A stretch of 64,000 bases of DNA, from the NCBI GenBank assembly GCA_028386065.3, contig JAKUCV010003272.1:342410-406409 (forward strand), given 5' to 3'. The stretch's first letter is position 1. The number at the start of each line of letters is the position of its first letter. The stretch is from Turnera subulata (taxonomy: Eukaryota > Streptophyta > Magnoliopsida > Malpighiales > Passifloraceae). The translations under genes were made by a program, and so were the position numbers. Under the pieces are notes generated by a model. It saw nothing but the letters and a program-made list of their open reading frames with translations, was not told the DNA's origin and did no database searches. Of the stretch, positions 34,993 to 47,504 are shown in pieces.

Positions 34993-36432
34993 ATGGATCC
35001 GGTGGGAGGAAACCAGCATGCTGAGCAGCGTTTGGAAGATGACCAAGTATCGGTTGACCAGCCGCAACCAGTCGTGGATGGACAAGTACCCGCGGTAGTA
35101 CCAGCAGACACAACACAGATGATGCACACCATGGCGCAGATCTTACAGCGTCAGGACGCTAGGGATGCCCGTTTGGAGGCCAGAGAAGCTCATGAATAGG
35201 AGAATCAAGGACCTGTTGAGGACCCTATTTACACCAAGCTGTCTAAGCTAGGTCTTGATGTCTTTACAGGGGTTACTAACCCACATGCAACTGATGAATG
35301 GCTTCGTCAAGCTCACCGATTGATGTTGAAGCTGAGATGCACAGATGACAGGTGGGCTAGGTATGTTGCATCCATGTTTTGCAACGTTGCTGTGGACTGG
35401 TGGGATTCGGCAACACGTGACATGATGAAACTAGTCACCATGCCTTGGGCACAGTTTACAGAGATATTCCGAAGGAAGTTTGTCACGGATGTATACCAGG
35501 ACCAGCTCAAGCGAGAATTTCTGAGTCTGCGATAGCAAATCGGACAGTCGGTGAAAGACTATGAGATCCAGTTTGATCGCCTATCCATCTACGCATCAGA
35601 ATATGTGTCCACACCAGAGGCCAGATGCAAGCGTTTCTAGGATGGTTTGCGATCCTGCATCTAGACAGTTATGGGGTGCAAAGTTTATGAGACTTACCAA
35701 GATATGCTTGTAGATGCTCTTCGAGTAGAAGTTATCTGGATGGGGAACGAGAGAGAGATGGAAGAAGTTCGGAGGAGGAAATCTGCACAGAGTGCTAGGA
35801 ATCAGAACAAGAGGTTCCAGAGCACCGGTAACAGGTCAGGGTATGGACAGACTCAATCCATGCCAGTATCTTAGGGTCGAGGATGGAGCAACAGCTACAA
35901 CAACAATCGTATTAGCTCATGGACCCAATCTGGAGGGACTTCATCTGGAGACACTCGCCCTAGACCTCCTCTGACTAGGGTGAGGTGCTTTGAGTGCAAT
36001 GAAGTTGGGCATTACCGGAGTTCATGTCCTAGGTTGGGAAGATCTGGAGTTGCTGTTCCTGCTCACATTGTACAAGCATCAGTGGCCAGCGTACCCAGTG
36101 GTTTTGGAGTTGGCCGAGGCCGTGGACGAGGAGCTGCTCCTACTCGGACACAGTCAGCTATGAACCAGAGTGCAGCCACTCCGAGGGCTTTTGTGATCAC
36201 GGCTGAGGATGATCCCGAGAATGCTGATGTTATTGCAGGTACCTTTACAGCTTTCCGTAGTATTGCATACACTTTGATTGATCCTGGTGCCACACATTCT
36301 TTTATCACTCAGAGTTTTGCTACACAACATAGCTGTAAGGAAGAGAGTTTAGCATGTCCAATGAAGGTTAGGTTACCCGCGGACATAGTGGTGAGATTAA
36401 CACAAGTGTGCAATGATGTTCTCCTTTCGTAG
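34993..36432 (+). pseudogene. Gypsy gag with zinc knuckle and protease start, broken
   Basis: ATG at 34993 starts MDPVGGNQHAEQ. The retrotransposon gag core spans about 35220-35780 (WLRQAHRLMLKLRCTDD, VDWWDSATRDM, FRRKFVTDVYQDQLKREF). A CCHC zinc knuckle (CFECNEVGHYRSSC) is at about 35983-36024 and a protease active-site segment (IDPGATHSF, D-P-G in place of D-T/S-G) near 36277-36303. In-frame TAG codons at 35197, 35533, 35638, 35662, 35872 and 36430 break it. All pieces share one frame. Gag would form the virus-like particle. Confidence 0.9.
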
Positions 36433-39400
36433 GATGACGAGGTTTTCTTAGCTCGTTTGGTTGTGATGAACATGGGGGATTCGACATAATCCTAGGGATG
36501 GATTGGTTGTCAAGGTATAATGCCCTGGTGAACTGTCGGACCAAGGAAGTGCTGCTGACTTCCGATGATGGACGACAGGTTTTGGTAACCGGTATTAGGA
36601 GAGCTACTGCCACATGTAGGATCTCTACTATGCAGGATTCTGGAGTGAAATCGCTTGGTCCGGATGTTTTGTTGAACCACATCACAAGTGTAGATACACG
36701 GGATCCTACCCCGGGAGATATATCAGTGGTGAAGGAGTTCCTTGATGTTTTTCCAGAATATTTGCCAGGTTTGCCACTCGACAGAGGGGTTGAGTATACC
36801 ATCGACCTGATGCCAGGAGTCACACCCATATCGATGGCTCCATATAGAATGGCACCAACAGAGCTCCAGGAGCTGAAGAAGCAGTTGGATGAGCTGTTAG
36901 AAAATGGTTTCATCAGACCCAGTATCTCACCATGGGGTGCGCCAGTTCTGTTCGTAAAGAAGAAGGATGGTAGCTTGCGGATGTGTGTAGACTATCGCCA
37001 GCTTAACAAGGTGACAATTAAGAACAAGTACCCGTTGCCTAGGATTGATGACTTGTTTGACCAGTTGCAAGGAGCCACTGTGTTTTCCAAGATTGATCTT
37101 CGGTCTGGGTATCACCAGATCAAGATTGCAGAGAAGGACATACCGAAGACTGCCTTCCGCACACGATATGGTCATTTCGTGTTCACAGTGGTACCGTTAG
37201 GATTGACCAATGCACCAGCAGTGTTCATGTGCTTGATGCACTTGGTCTTGAACGAGTTCCTGGATAAGTTTGTTGTGGTCTTCATCGACGATATCCTCAT
37301 TTACTCTAAGAGCAAGGAGGAACATGAGGAGCATTTGAGGATAGTGCTTCAGAGGTTACGGGAGAAGCAACTGTATGCCAAATTCAGCAAGTGTGAATTT
37401 TGGCTTAGAGAAGTTTCTTTCCTTGGACATGTGGTAGGCGGGGATGGAATAAAGGTTGACCCTGCCAAAGTGAAGGCCGTGTTAGAATGGGAACCACCTA
37501 AGAATGTATCCGAAGTTAGAAGTTTTCTTGGACTTGCAGGATACTATTGGAGGTTCATCGATTTTTTTTCTTTGATAGCTAGTCCCATGACCAAGCTATT
37601 AGGGAAAGAACAAGCATTTGTTTGGAGCTTGGAATGTTAGTAGAGTTTTGAGGAGCTTAAGAGGAAGCTGACCACAGCACCGGTTCTGACAGTACCGAAG
37701 CCTGGTGTTGAGTATGTGTTGTTTTGTGATGCATTCGGACTTGGTTTAGGAGCCGTGCTGATGCAAGAAGGACGGGTGATTGCCTACGCCTCTAGGCAGT
37801 TGAGGACTCATGAGAAGAATTATCCGACGCATGATCTTGAGATAGCAGCTGTGATTTTGGCTCTGAAGATTTGGAGACACTACTTGCTTGGAGAGAAGTG
37901 TCGGATTTTCACTGACCACAAGAGTCTTAAGTACATCATGACTCAGAAGAAGCTTAACCTACGATAGAAACGTTGGGTTGAGTTACTTAATGATTATGAC
38001 TGTACTATCGAGTATCATCTAGGAAAGGCTAATGTGGTAGCTGATGCCTTGAGCTGGAGACAACCAGAGGATACTTCCACTAGTTACTCGATGTTCTCAC
38101 TTATCGAGTTAAGGAAGCTGGGAGTTGGCTTGACAGTAGATGATACAGGAGCTTTACTGGCACACATGAGTGTCAAGTCTAACCTAAGAGGATGGATAGT
38201 GGAGTTACAAGATGGAGTTCCTGACCTGGTCAAACTAAAGGAAGGAGTAAGGAAAGGAAAAGAAGATAAGTTCCGTATAGCTGATGATGGAGCACTGATG
38301 ATTGGGAAACAGGTATGTGTACCCAATGTCAGTAATCTGCATAGTCAGATCCTGGAAGAAGGTCATATGACGCCATATGCGATGCATCCTAGAAGCACCA
38401 AGATGTATCAGAACCTGAAGAGCCATTTCTGGTGGCCTCGTATGAAGAAGGATGTGGCAGAGTATGTTGCAAGATGTCTTACTTGCCAACAGGTGAAAGC
38501 TGAGCATCAAGCTCCAGCAGGGACGTTGAGATCTTTGTCAGTGCTAGAGTGGAACTGGGAGATGATCACTATGGATTTTGTGATTGGTTTACCGATGACT
38601 CGGAGGCAGCATGATGCTATTTGGGTCATCGTTGACCGATTAACAAAATCGGCTCATTTTCTACCTATCCGCCAAACTGATACCATGGACACATTGGCGG
38701 GTAAGTATGTTGCTGAGGTTGTGAGACTACATGGGATTCCAAAGTCTATAGTCTCAGACAGGGATCTGAGGTTCACATCACGTTTCTGGAAGAGCTTACA
38801 AGCAGCGCTAGGGACTAAGTTGAGCTTCAGCACTGCTTTTCATCCTCAGACAGATGGACAGTCTGAGAGGACCATACAGACACTGGAGGATATGTTGAGG
38901 GCTTGTGCACTTAACTTTAGTGGGAGTGGGGATAAGTATCTACCATTGGCAGAGTTTGCTTATAACAACGGCTACCATTCCAACATTGGTATGCCACCTT
39001 TTGAGGCTCTCTATGGAAGGAAGTGTAGAAGTCCAGTTTGTTTGGATGAAGAAGGTATGAGACTGATCATTGGTCCGAATTTAGTCCAACAAATAGTGGA
39101 CAAGATCCAGACGGTGAGACAGTGCATGAGAGCTACTCAGGATCGGCAGAAGAGCTACGCCGACAAACACCGACGTGAGATGGTGTATAATGTTGGTGAG
39201 AAGGTTTTCCTCAGAGTAGCACCTTGGAAAGGTGTAATTAGGTTCGGCAAGAGAGGGAAGCTGAGCCCAAGGTATATCGGACCCTATGAGATCGTGGAGA
39301 GAATTGGACCACTAGCTTACAGGTTGTCCTTACCTGATGAGCTATCACGTATTCATGACGTGTTCCATGTCTCTATGCTGAGGAGATATCGGTCGGACCC

Positions 39401-39612
39401 TAGTCACATTGTAGCCCCAGTGGATGTTGAGGTAGCAGAGGACCTTACCTACACAGAAGTGCCGGAACAAATTCTTGCTCGAGAAGTTCGGCAGTTGCGA
39501 AACCGTACCATTCCTATGGTCAAGGTCAAGTGGAGTAAGCATTCCGCTAACTAGTCTACCTGGGAAGTTGAAGAACACATGCGGTCCCAGTATCCGCATC
39601 TCTTCACAGAAT
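36433..39612 (+). pseudogene. Gypsy pol: RT, RNase H, integrase, chromodomain-like end
   Basis: A one-base loss in the G-run near 36473-36478 shifts the frame relative to gag. RT spans about 36830-37400 with the catalytic IDD in [14 protein letters not shown] (near 37275). RNase H starts near 37710 ([25 protein letters not shown] near 37912). The integrase HHCC zinc region is at about 38366-38490 (H near 38385, CLTCQQ near 38476). DDE core: MDFVIGL near 38572, SDRDLRF near 38754, then SERTIQTLED near 38860. A chromodomain-like segment lies at about 39440-39590. In-frame TAG at 37638, 37641, 37965 and 39552 prevents a full product. Confidence 0.92.
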
Positions 39613-39636
39613 AGGAATGAATTTCGAGGACGAAAT

Positions 39637-39654
39637 TCTTTTAATGGGGTAGAC
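39637..39654 (+). promoter_or_regulatory. Polypurine tract region
   Basis: Purine-rich 'ttttaatggggtagac' immediately precedes the 3' LTR TG, the expected primer for plus-strand DNA synthesis. It follows the last pol codons. Confidence 0.5.
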
Positions 39655-42022
39655 TGTAACAGCCCGGGTAAAATTTATGTTTTTACCGGGATTGTAAAAA
39701 AGCTTTGTATAGTAATTTACCGTATGAAATTAATCTTGGGTAATTATTTCAGGGTAAATTGTGCATTGGATTCTGAAACCGACCCTTACCCCACGTTCCC
39801 GATTTTTCTGCGGATTTTTCGGACCAGAGTTGGTATTTTTCGAGTCCAGGAATCTTAAGAAAAGTCAGGTTTAACCTCGAATTAACGGACAAGAAATAAA
39901 GTCAAGGGGGTATTACAGTTATTTTTTGGTCCGGACGGTACACGACTGCATGATTGAGTCAAGTAGCCGCCTCTCTCCTGTGTTGTCCGTGACTTTCCTG
40001 TGTAGCCTGTGATTCTTTTTTCTTTTTCCCGTGCCTTCTCTGTTTCCAGTGCACACCATAACCATCACCTTCTTCTCTTCACCTGCAATATATCACTGCC
40101 TCATCTGCAAACCACCTACTGCCCAATACCCTTCCTTCACTTCTACCAATAAACCCAGTGCAACTCATCCACAAAACAAACCAGAAAAAAAAAAGAAAGA
40201 CAAACACACACAACCCCACCAAGACAACATCAACTTACCACCATTGTCATCTTCAACTTCTTGTGCCACCAAATCCAAGCTAACATCACTGCAACTGTAA
40301 AGCCACAAAACCACCACCATCACATCTTCCTACTTTTTGCCTCTTTTTCTTGCTGCCATCATCACCACCGCCTACAGTACGCCTTGCAGCTGCAACCACC
40401 ATTGCCAACCTTTTTCTTCCTTGCACCTGAGTCTGCCAGCAAACGTTCCCGTCATTACCAAAGTTGAGGGTGAGTCAACTTGGTATTTCATAGGACTTGG
40501 GCCAGCTTGATTTGTATGGACTAAATAGCAACCCATGGGTCAAGCCTACTTAAAACATATGCACGCATAACGCATGTGAATTTGAGTTTTGAAGCACGCA
40601 GCCATATTATAACTTGTTGGCATTAGCATGGCATTCGATAACGTATTTAGGTAATATATATACATTTACGTAACATTCTGGTCATGGGCTATATTATTCA
40701 TACCTATATGATTAAGCATTATTTTGACACATTTCGATACACAATTTTCCTCTAAAAAAACATATATTATCTAGTAGGTTGGGAAAATAATATTAATTAT
40801 ATATGTGATATTTTGGAAAGGGTATTATCAAGTATTATACTGGAATAATAACCGGGTATAAATATAGTATAGTATTTTGACACAGGAATAGTAAATGGTG
40901 AATTATGATGATAACGGGGTTTTACCGGGACGTAAACGAACCAGTTTAGTTTTATTTTTACGGTATAGCATCATTTGCATTTATGTGCATCTTATGTGAG
41001 TATATGCTATTGTTTGCTATTTAGGAGCTGATAACAAACAGTTTCCCGAGGAACCAGAGCCGGGACAATTTGAGGACTTTCAGGAGTAGGGAAATCGACT
41101 AAGGTGAGGATGCCTTTGATATGTTGCACATAATACTGTGTTTGTTTCTCTGATTATTATTTTGCCTGATTGAACTGCTGAGCCAATTGAGTTGATTTGT
41201 GGTGTTACTGCTTTGGTTGTTGATTTACTGATTGTGGATAACTGATATGATGATAATTGGATAATTGGAAGTTGTGTTGATGATTGTTTTGTCACTTGGA
41301 ATGTAGTGGTATGACTAGATGGTTAAAGACTGTTTTGTGGTAGCTATGATCTGGGTTACTCGTGATAAGCATGTCTATGCTTGGGATGTCTATCCCGTGA
41401 TTATATTTTTGGGATGTCTATCCCTGGGATCTATTTTTGGGATGTCGATCCCTGGGCTCTCTTGGATTTGATCTAGCACCCAGAACATGTTAATAACCAG
41501 GTACGACCCTAGCTTGTCCAGTAACAGGGCCCCGAAAGATAAAATTGGTAGTAATAAATATTCTTTTGGTCTTGACTCAGTTGTGTTCTGAATATTTCTC
41601 TGTTATGTCTTTTGCTGGAATTTTACTTCGAAAGTATTGTGTTGTCCTGCATGTTACTGTTTATCCTTCGTCGGTGAGCACTTCGGACTCACCCCTCACC
41701 TGCGAGGTTTCATCCCGTAGGATAAGTTGCTCGTAGTACAGGTACGTGGTTCGGCCAGCTGCTGTTTCTACTCCACCAGTCCCCAGATCCATACTTCCGC
41801 TGCTGATTATTATATGTTGTTGTATTTTACATGTTGATGTATCATATGTTTACTGCTACTGCTGTTGTGGCTTGAATAATGGTCCCCGGGTTCGGGTGAC
41901 GGATGTTGTATTTGGATTGGCTTTGTACTTTATTTTGTATTGCATGTACTGTCTGCTACTGTAATAAGAACAGTTCTGGCACGTGTTTATCCGGTACGGT
42001 GAATACGGGTCGGGGCGCTTCA
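39655..42022 (+). repeat. 3' LTR of the plus-strand Gypsy element
   Basis: 2368 bp, TGTAACAGCCCGGGTAAAAT...CGGGGCGCTTCA. The 5' LTR tip has TGTAACAACCCAGG instead, so one tip has mutated. The exon-like block is at 41025-41103, the hairpin repeats at 41386-41458, and the conserved GTGAGCACTTCGGACTCAC at about 41675. Confidence 0.93.
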
Positions 42023-42027
42023 TCTAA

Positions 42028-42364
42028 TGTCGACAAAGCAACACTTTTAAATTGAAAGAAAAAGCTAATAGCAAGAACACACTCGCAACTCACAAGAGAA
42101 GCAATTTTTTTTATATAATGATGTCAACAACAAGAAACTCAACGGAACAAAGTAAATTACAGAAAAAATAAAAGGATGTGTAGCTGAGAAGATATCTAAA
42201 CTCTACTACCAAAGATGATACGGCAACACTATCAGAACAAATCTAGATAGTACTTCCAAACCAATCAAAGGCCACCAAGACCAGAATATTAATTCAACCA
42301 AAGAGATTTAGTGAATACCTTTATCGCCTCATAACACAATAAAGGCGTTAAACAACAATAGAGT
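42028..42364. other. Flanking DNA, nothing recognised
   Basis: Unidentified AT-rich DNA between the Gypsy element and the Cassandra-like insertion. It resumes after the latter at 43184. Confidence 0.4.
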
Positions 42365-42656
42365 AATAATGTGACACCCCGGGGTCTATGAGGGCGGGAA
42401 GTGTACGCCGGTGCCGGGATGAGCATGGACAAGGAGCGGCTTCTGGCAGGCTTCTAGACGGAGGGGCACGGGAATGAACCAATCCACACCGGAATAGGAG
42501 AGATCCTGAGACTGTGTAGGGATGGGGCTGCACAGTTAGAGCGATTTCGAGGTTGTACAGGTATGGGACTGTACAATTGAGAGTAGCTTAAACTGTTTGA
42601 TGGGTACTAACTATATCAACAAGGTGCACCTACCTTTTCGGTGCTCATTCTAGAAA

Positions 42657-42718
42657 AACTCCAAAGTTAAACGTGCTTGACTTGGAGCAATTCTAGGATG
42701 GGTGACCTCCTGGAAAGT
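42657..42718 (+). repeat. 5S rRNA-like segment, copy 1
   Basis: aactccaaagttaaacgtg, then ctaggatgggtgacctcctgg: matches the internal-promoter half of plant 5S rRNA (box A, intermediate element and box C). It is embedded in the TRIM and the 5' half of 5S is missing, so it is not a 5S gene. It may act as a pol III promoter. Confidence 0.75.
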
Positions 42719-43027
42719 TTTCCCCGGAAACGTGCGAGTGAGGACAAAGCATGTTGGAAAGGTCCCGTGTTGGTCTGACAGTCGACAAGCCGGGACGTTA
42801 CAGGGAGCGGCTTCTGGCAGGCTTCTAGACGGAGGGGCACGGGAATGAACCGATCCACACCGGAATAGGAGAGATCCTGAGACTGTGTAGGGATGGGGCT
42901 GCACAGTTAGAGCGATTTCGAGGTTGTACAGGTATGGGACTGTACAATTGAGAGTAGCTTAAACGGTTTGATGGGTACTAACTATATCAACAAGGTGCAC
43001 CTACCTTTTCGGTGCTCATTCTAGAAA

Positions 43028-43089
43028 AACTCCAAAGTTAAACGTGCTTGACTTGGAGCAATTCTAGGATGGGTGACCTCCTGGGAAGT
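43028..43089 (+). repeat. 5S rRNA-like segment, copy 2
   Basis: Same as copy 1 in the second TRIM unit. It retains 'cctgggaagt', closer to genuine 5S than the 'cctggaaagt' of copy 1. Confidence 0.75.
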
Positions 43090-43183
43090 TTTCCCCGGAA
43101 ATGTGCGAGTGAGGACAAAGCATGTTGGAAAGGTCCCGTGTTGGTCTGTAGTGACAGTCGACAAGCCGGGACGTTACAAATAA

Positions 43184-44774
43184 ACACACAAGGAATTCCT
43201 GAAAACGCCACTAAGTAATCAAGTAATTAATTACCTGATAATTTAACCAAATCCATGAAATAAACAAGCAAAGGATTAATCTCGTTTGAAACAAGGTTAA
43301 AGAGAACCTCAAACTTATTATCAATAATTGGTGTCGAATTTTGTAGCCTTAAGATCCTATAAATACTAGTTTTTGCAGCCCCTAGGTCGGCACCAATATT
43401 ATCCAAAATCAAATCAAGATCGACTTCCTAACTACTAACCCAAGTCGGCCAACACTACCTGAATGGACTAGGTTTTTTAATTTTAATCCAACAACATATT
43501 AGATTTAATTAAAATCCAACAAATAATAACCCACCTAAATAAACTAAAGCCCACAAATAGTAATAACCAAATAATAAATTATGTATTAATAACTAATGAA
43601 TAATAAAATTCGGCCCAACCACAATAAAAAGGCACAATCAAGTCGACATGGCCTAAAGGAGAGATAATGATGTCGACTTGGTTCTTCAGATGATTACTCC
43701 TCTTTCAAAATCAGCAGCAAACATATTGACTTTTTTCTTAATTCCTCTCTAAACTTGATTAATTTGTCTTCTTGAAGATCTTGTGATTAATCAAAACTTA
43801 TGCAAAGTGTAGCATTTGATTCTTGAGCATCTTTGGTCGAGGCCTTGTAATTGGTCCTTGAGGCATCACCATGGCGCCATCAATCCCTCCATTAGTGCTT
43901 GATGCTTGCTTGTTTGCATCACAAAGTGTTTGGGAAGCAAGCGCATCTCAGTAATATTCTTTTCGCGTTTGCAATTACAGAATTTTTGTAGATATATCAC
44001 AAAGGGAGGAAGGAAAGTGTTTGGCTTATAACAAAGACATAGCATTCATTTCATATTTTCTGTAAGTTTAGCAATGTACAATACGTGTATATATATATAT
44101 ACATATATATAAAGGTTAACATAAAATATAAAAAGAGTTATAACTGATAATAACTCCTAATCAATCTTATCATTTAAACATAACTAATTGTAACTGATAT
44201 AATAAAATATAACAAAATATATTACAGCTAAAAAATATTATTTCAACACTCGTTTTGATATGGTACCATTGTCAATGTTTGGGGTATCAAAACCCATGCT
44301 GTCATAGACCAATAAGAAATTAGTTATATAAATTATTATTTTATTATTTCCATAATTAATTAGAATAATCCTTGAAGTTTCTAAATTTATTAAACCACCC
44401 ATTACTTTCAAAATTTTCAATAAAGACTTGATAATTTTATGAGATTGCCTTTTTAGGATGTGGATGTTGCAATTGGAAATTTTAAAAATTTTATGCCGTT
44501 AAGCCAAAGTTTTATTGGGTATCATGCTTAGTCACAATTCATTTAATTTTAAAAAATAAAAAAGGCAAAATGATATATTATAATATTTTATTTCTAGTAT
44601 CAAGACAAAAATCAAAAGTATTTTATTCCCTTTAACTAGAAGTTCAAATACTTTTGGCATACTAAAATTAAATATGTCGTCTTTTTAATTTTTAATTATT
44701 GCTCTAATATTAGTTATTTTTAAAATATAAATAATTATTATAAGTTATAATAAGTTATTATATATTTCAATAAC
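43184..44774. other. AT-rich relic region
   Basis: No intact gene. On the minus strand, about 43885-43805 reads AMVMPQGPITRPRPKMLKNQ, then a stop. This recalls the GPITRARAK-type motif of some plant Gypsy polyproteins, so an old retroelement relic is possible. A (TA)n-like run lies at 44084-44112. Confidence 0.35.
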
Positions 44775-44779
44775 TTATT

Positions 44780-47499
44780 TGAAACGCCCCGATCCTTATT
44801 TACCGTTATACACAGTAAATACGTGGGACCTATTATTTATTATAGAAACCACAGCGGTAAATATCATAAATCAACAATAATAATACAACATCAGTACTCG
44901 TCTCTGTGCGGAGACATTATTACAACAAGCAACAGAAGCAGAGTAACAAAATGCAAGCAGCGGAAGTCTTAATACAATACAACAATAGGGAACAATATGA
45001 AAATGATGCAACGCAAGGATGGATCCGGGCCTGGCAGAGGGTGCGCCACAGCTTGCCTCGAACGTACCTGAGCTACGCACAACCAAACTACGTGACCAGG
45101 TCACGCAGGCGAGGGGTGAGTCCGAAGTGCTCACCCGGTGAAATCCATAAGCAAATATACATATATAAGCAACCGTTAATTTTCAAGTCACATCATCAAC
45201 AATTAAATAAGGTTCTCACGAATCTTATATAACACACTTGTGATCCTAGACACGCTATTCCAATTTTATTATTAGGGCCCCTATCACTAGTTAAATGGTG
45301 GTCGTCGCCTGGTAGTCAAGCTAGCTAGCCCATGGACCCCGCCCTGGTACCTCCACGTATAACTGGCACAGACAGGGAGCAGACCCTAAGCACACTCTCC
45401 CCCAGCGCCTAAAATAATAATTGGTACAGACAGGAAGCAGACCCTAAGCACACTCTCCCTCAGCATCATAAAATAAAAGACTACCATCTAGCTGTTCCAA
45501 CATTTAACTGTGACTTACTAGATGTCTAAGTTTTTTCAATTTTATTATTTCTTTTCCCTCAATTAGTTACTATACATCTATTATCCGACCATTTTCTCAT
45601 TATCCCGAGCAGGCTCACAGCCTCTCCTCTCGTCTGGATAATACAACCTTATACCAAACCGCTATTCCATACTAGTACCCCCGGTACTCAACTCACACAA
45701 TTTTCACAGTCAACAATAACAGTAATAACTTACTTATACCAACAATTCCAGCATCATCAATAACATCAACAGCATCAATCATCAATTTAATTCATCACAA
45801 AACAAACCACTCACAACCACAAAGTATCATACCAGCAAACATCGCACATAGTAAACAAACAGCAACTTGATATCACGGGCAGTATATAAATATTTACTTA
45901 TCCTCACCTTAGCCGATTTTCCTATTCCTGAAAGTCCTCGAAATGTCCCGGCTCTGGCTCCTCGGGATACTGCTCGTTATCAACTCCTATATCAAATAAT
46001 AATATATGCACACATAAGATGATATGCAAATGCCAGACTAATACTGTAAGCCGTAAAATAAATACTGAACCAACTCGGTACTCCCCCCGGTTATTCCCAT
46101 TATCATCATAATTCACCATTTATTTTCAAGTGTCAAAATAATACCATACTTATACCCGGATATTACTCCGATATAATACTTACTTTGATAATACCCTTTC
46201 CATTTTTATTTTCCTCAAAATAATTATATACCATATATATATATATATATATATATATATTCCCAAAGGTATTATTTCCATAAATATAAATCTTATTATC
46301 ATTATTATTATTTTCCTCCATTTAATTTTTTTCCAGAATTATTATTTATCATTTTCCAGAATTATTCTCATTTTATTTTAATTAAATCGGGCTGGGCCAT
46401 ACTATGCAGCCCAAAGGAGCCAACCCAAGTGCAAGGCCTGGACCAAGACTAAAGCCCATGCTTAGGCCCGCCAAGTCTAGCCCAACACCCATGCTGACCC
46501 AAACCAAGCCCAACAACTCCAAACCCAACAGACCAAAACCCAACCAAACCAAACCAACCGGGTCAACCCACGACCCGCGACCCACATCCGGGTCGTCTTC
46601 AACCCAAGGCTCACCTTGAGCTTGACGGCGGCGCGGCACGGGACGGCGAGCAAGGCGGCGACTCGGGCGGCTGACAAGGCGAGGCAACGGGGAGGAGGCG
46701 AAGGCGCGAGGAGAAAGGGGAGGCGCTGGCTGCAGCGTCGCGACTTGGCTGCAGGTGGCTTCCGGTAGCAACTAGCAGCAGGTCAGCGACGAACAGGGGA
46801 GGAAGGAGAGTCGTCGGCGGCTTGTTTCTGCTGGATGCGTCGATCTGCAGCGGGGAGAGGAAGGCGGTACCGGCGGCGCGAGCTTGCACGGGCGGAGGAG
46901 ACGAAGTGGTGGTGCTGGTGGCTTGGGTTTGGTGGAGGTGCTGCATGCGTGTGGAAGGGAGAAGAGATGAGATGGTGTGGGTGGTTGCTGGTGGTGTTGG
47001 TGGTGGCGGTCGGCGGTGTGGTGTTATGTGTGTGTGTGTGTGTGTTTTTTTTTCCTTCTTTCTCTGGTTCTGGTTTTGAGAGTTGAGGAGGATAACGGAT
47101 TTTTGTTTGCAGGGTAATGATTTGTCACGCAGAATCACGACCAACATAGGAGGGAACAAGTTTTCACATGCATATAGGAGAAGGCGGCTGCATAATTCAA
47201 TTATGCAGTCGTGTCCCGTCCGGACCAGAAAATAACTATAATGCCCCCTTGACTTTATTTTTGGTCCGATAATTCGAGGATAAACCTGACTTTCCTGAAG
47301 ATTCCTGGACCCAAAAAATTCCAACTTTGGTCCGTAAAATCCGCAGAAAAATCCCGAACGTGGGAGAGAGCTCGGTTTTAGAATCCGATGCCCGATTTAC
47401 CATGAAATAATTACCAAAGATTATTTTTATATGATAAATTACTGTACAAAGTATTTTACAGTCCGGTAAAAATATGAATTTTTTACCCGGGCTGTTACA
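44780..47499 (-). repeat. Gypsy solo LTR, subfamily II, 2720 bp
   Basis: On the minus strand it starts TGTAACAGCCCGGGTAAAAA and ends CGGGGCGTTTCA. It is flanked by perfect ttatt duplications (44775-44779, 47500-47504). It has a GC-rich block (about 46390-46900), donor CAAG|GTGAGC at 46615/46614, an exon-like block 45986-45908, two ~63-bp tandem units around 45360-45470 and the conserved hairpin near 45115-45133. A 237-codon minus-strand ORF (47324-46611) without known domains spans the GC-rich part. Confidence 0.93.
46233..46261. repeat. (AT)n microsatellite
   Basis: About 14 AT units inside the AT-rich part of the solo LTR. Confidence 0.9.
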
Positions 47500-47504
47500 T
47501 TATT

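Larger units (their letters stand above)
32488..42022 (+). mobile_element. Full-length Ty3/Gypsy chromovirus-like element, subfamily I
   Basis: Two LTRs (32488-34868 and 39655-42022) surround a 4.8-kb interior with PBS, gag, protease, RT, RNase H, integrase and a chromodomain-like end. A perfect target duplication tctaa (32483-32487, 42023-42027) flanks it. The order PR-RT-RH-IN defines Gypsy. A C-terminal chromodomain-like segment and long LTRs suggest the Tekay/Del lineage, which is inference. Ten in-frame TAG codons and one frameshift make it non-autonomous. Confidence 0.95.
42370..43178. mobile_element. Cassandra-like TRIM (5S-bearing) in tandem arrangement
   Basis: 809 bp flanked by aataa duplications (42365-42369, 43179-43183). 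Two near-identical units (42433-42802 and 42804-43178; one has a 5-bp insertion) each end GTCGACAAGCCGGGACGTTACA minus two bases shared at the edge. The left end has an extra about 60 bp starting TGTGACACCCCGG. Each unit includes a 5S rRNA-like segment, the defining trait of Cassandra TRIM LTRs. There is no coding capacity. The second unit lacks the 60-bp start, so this may be a recombined LTR dimer without an internal region. Confidence 0.75.

Noticed and set aside
42657..43089. 5S rRNA genes
   Set aside because: Only the 3' promoter half of 5S is present, within a TRIM unit with TG/CA-type ends and a target duplication.
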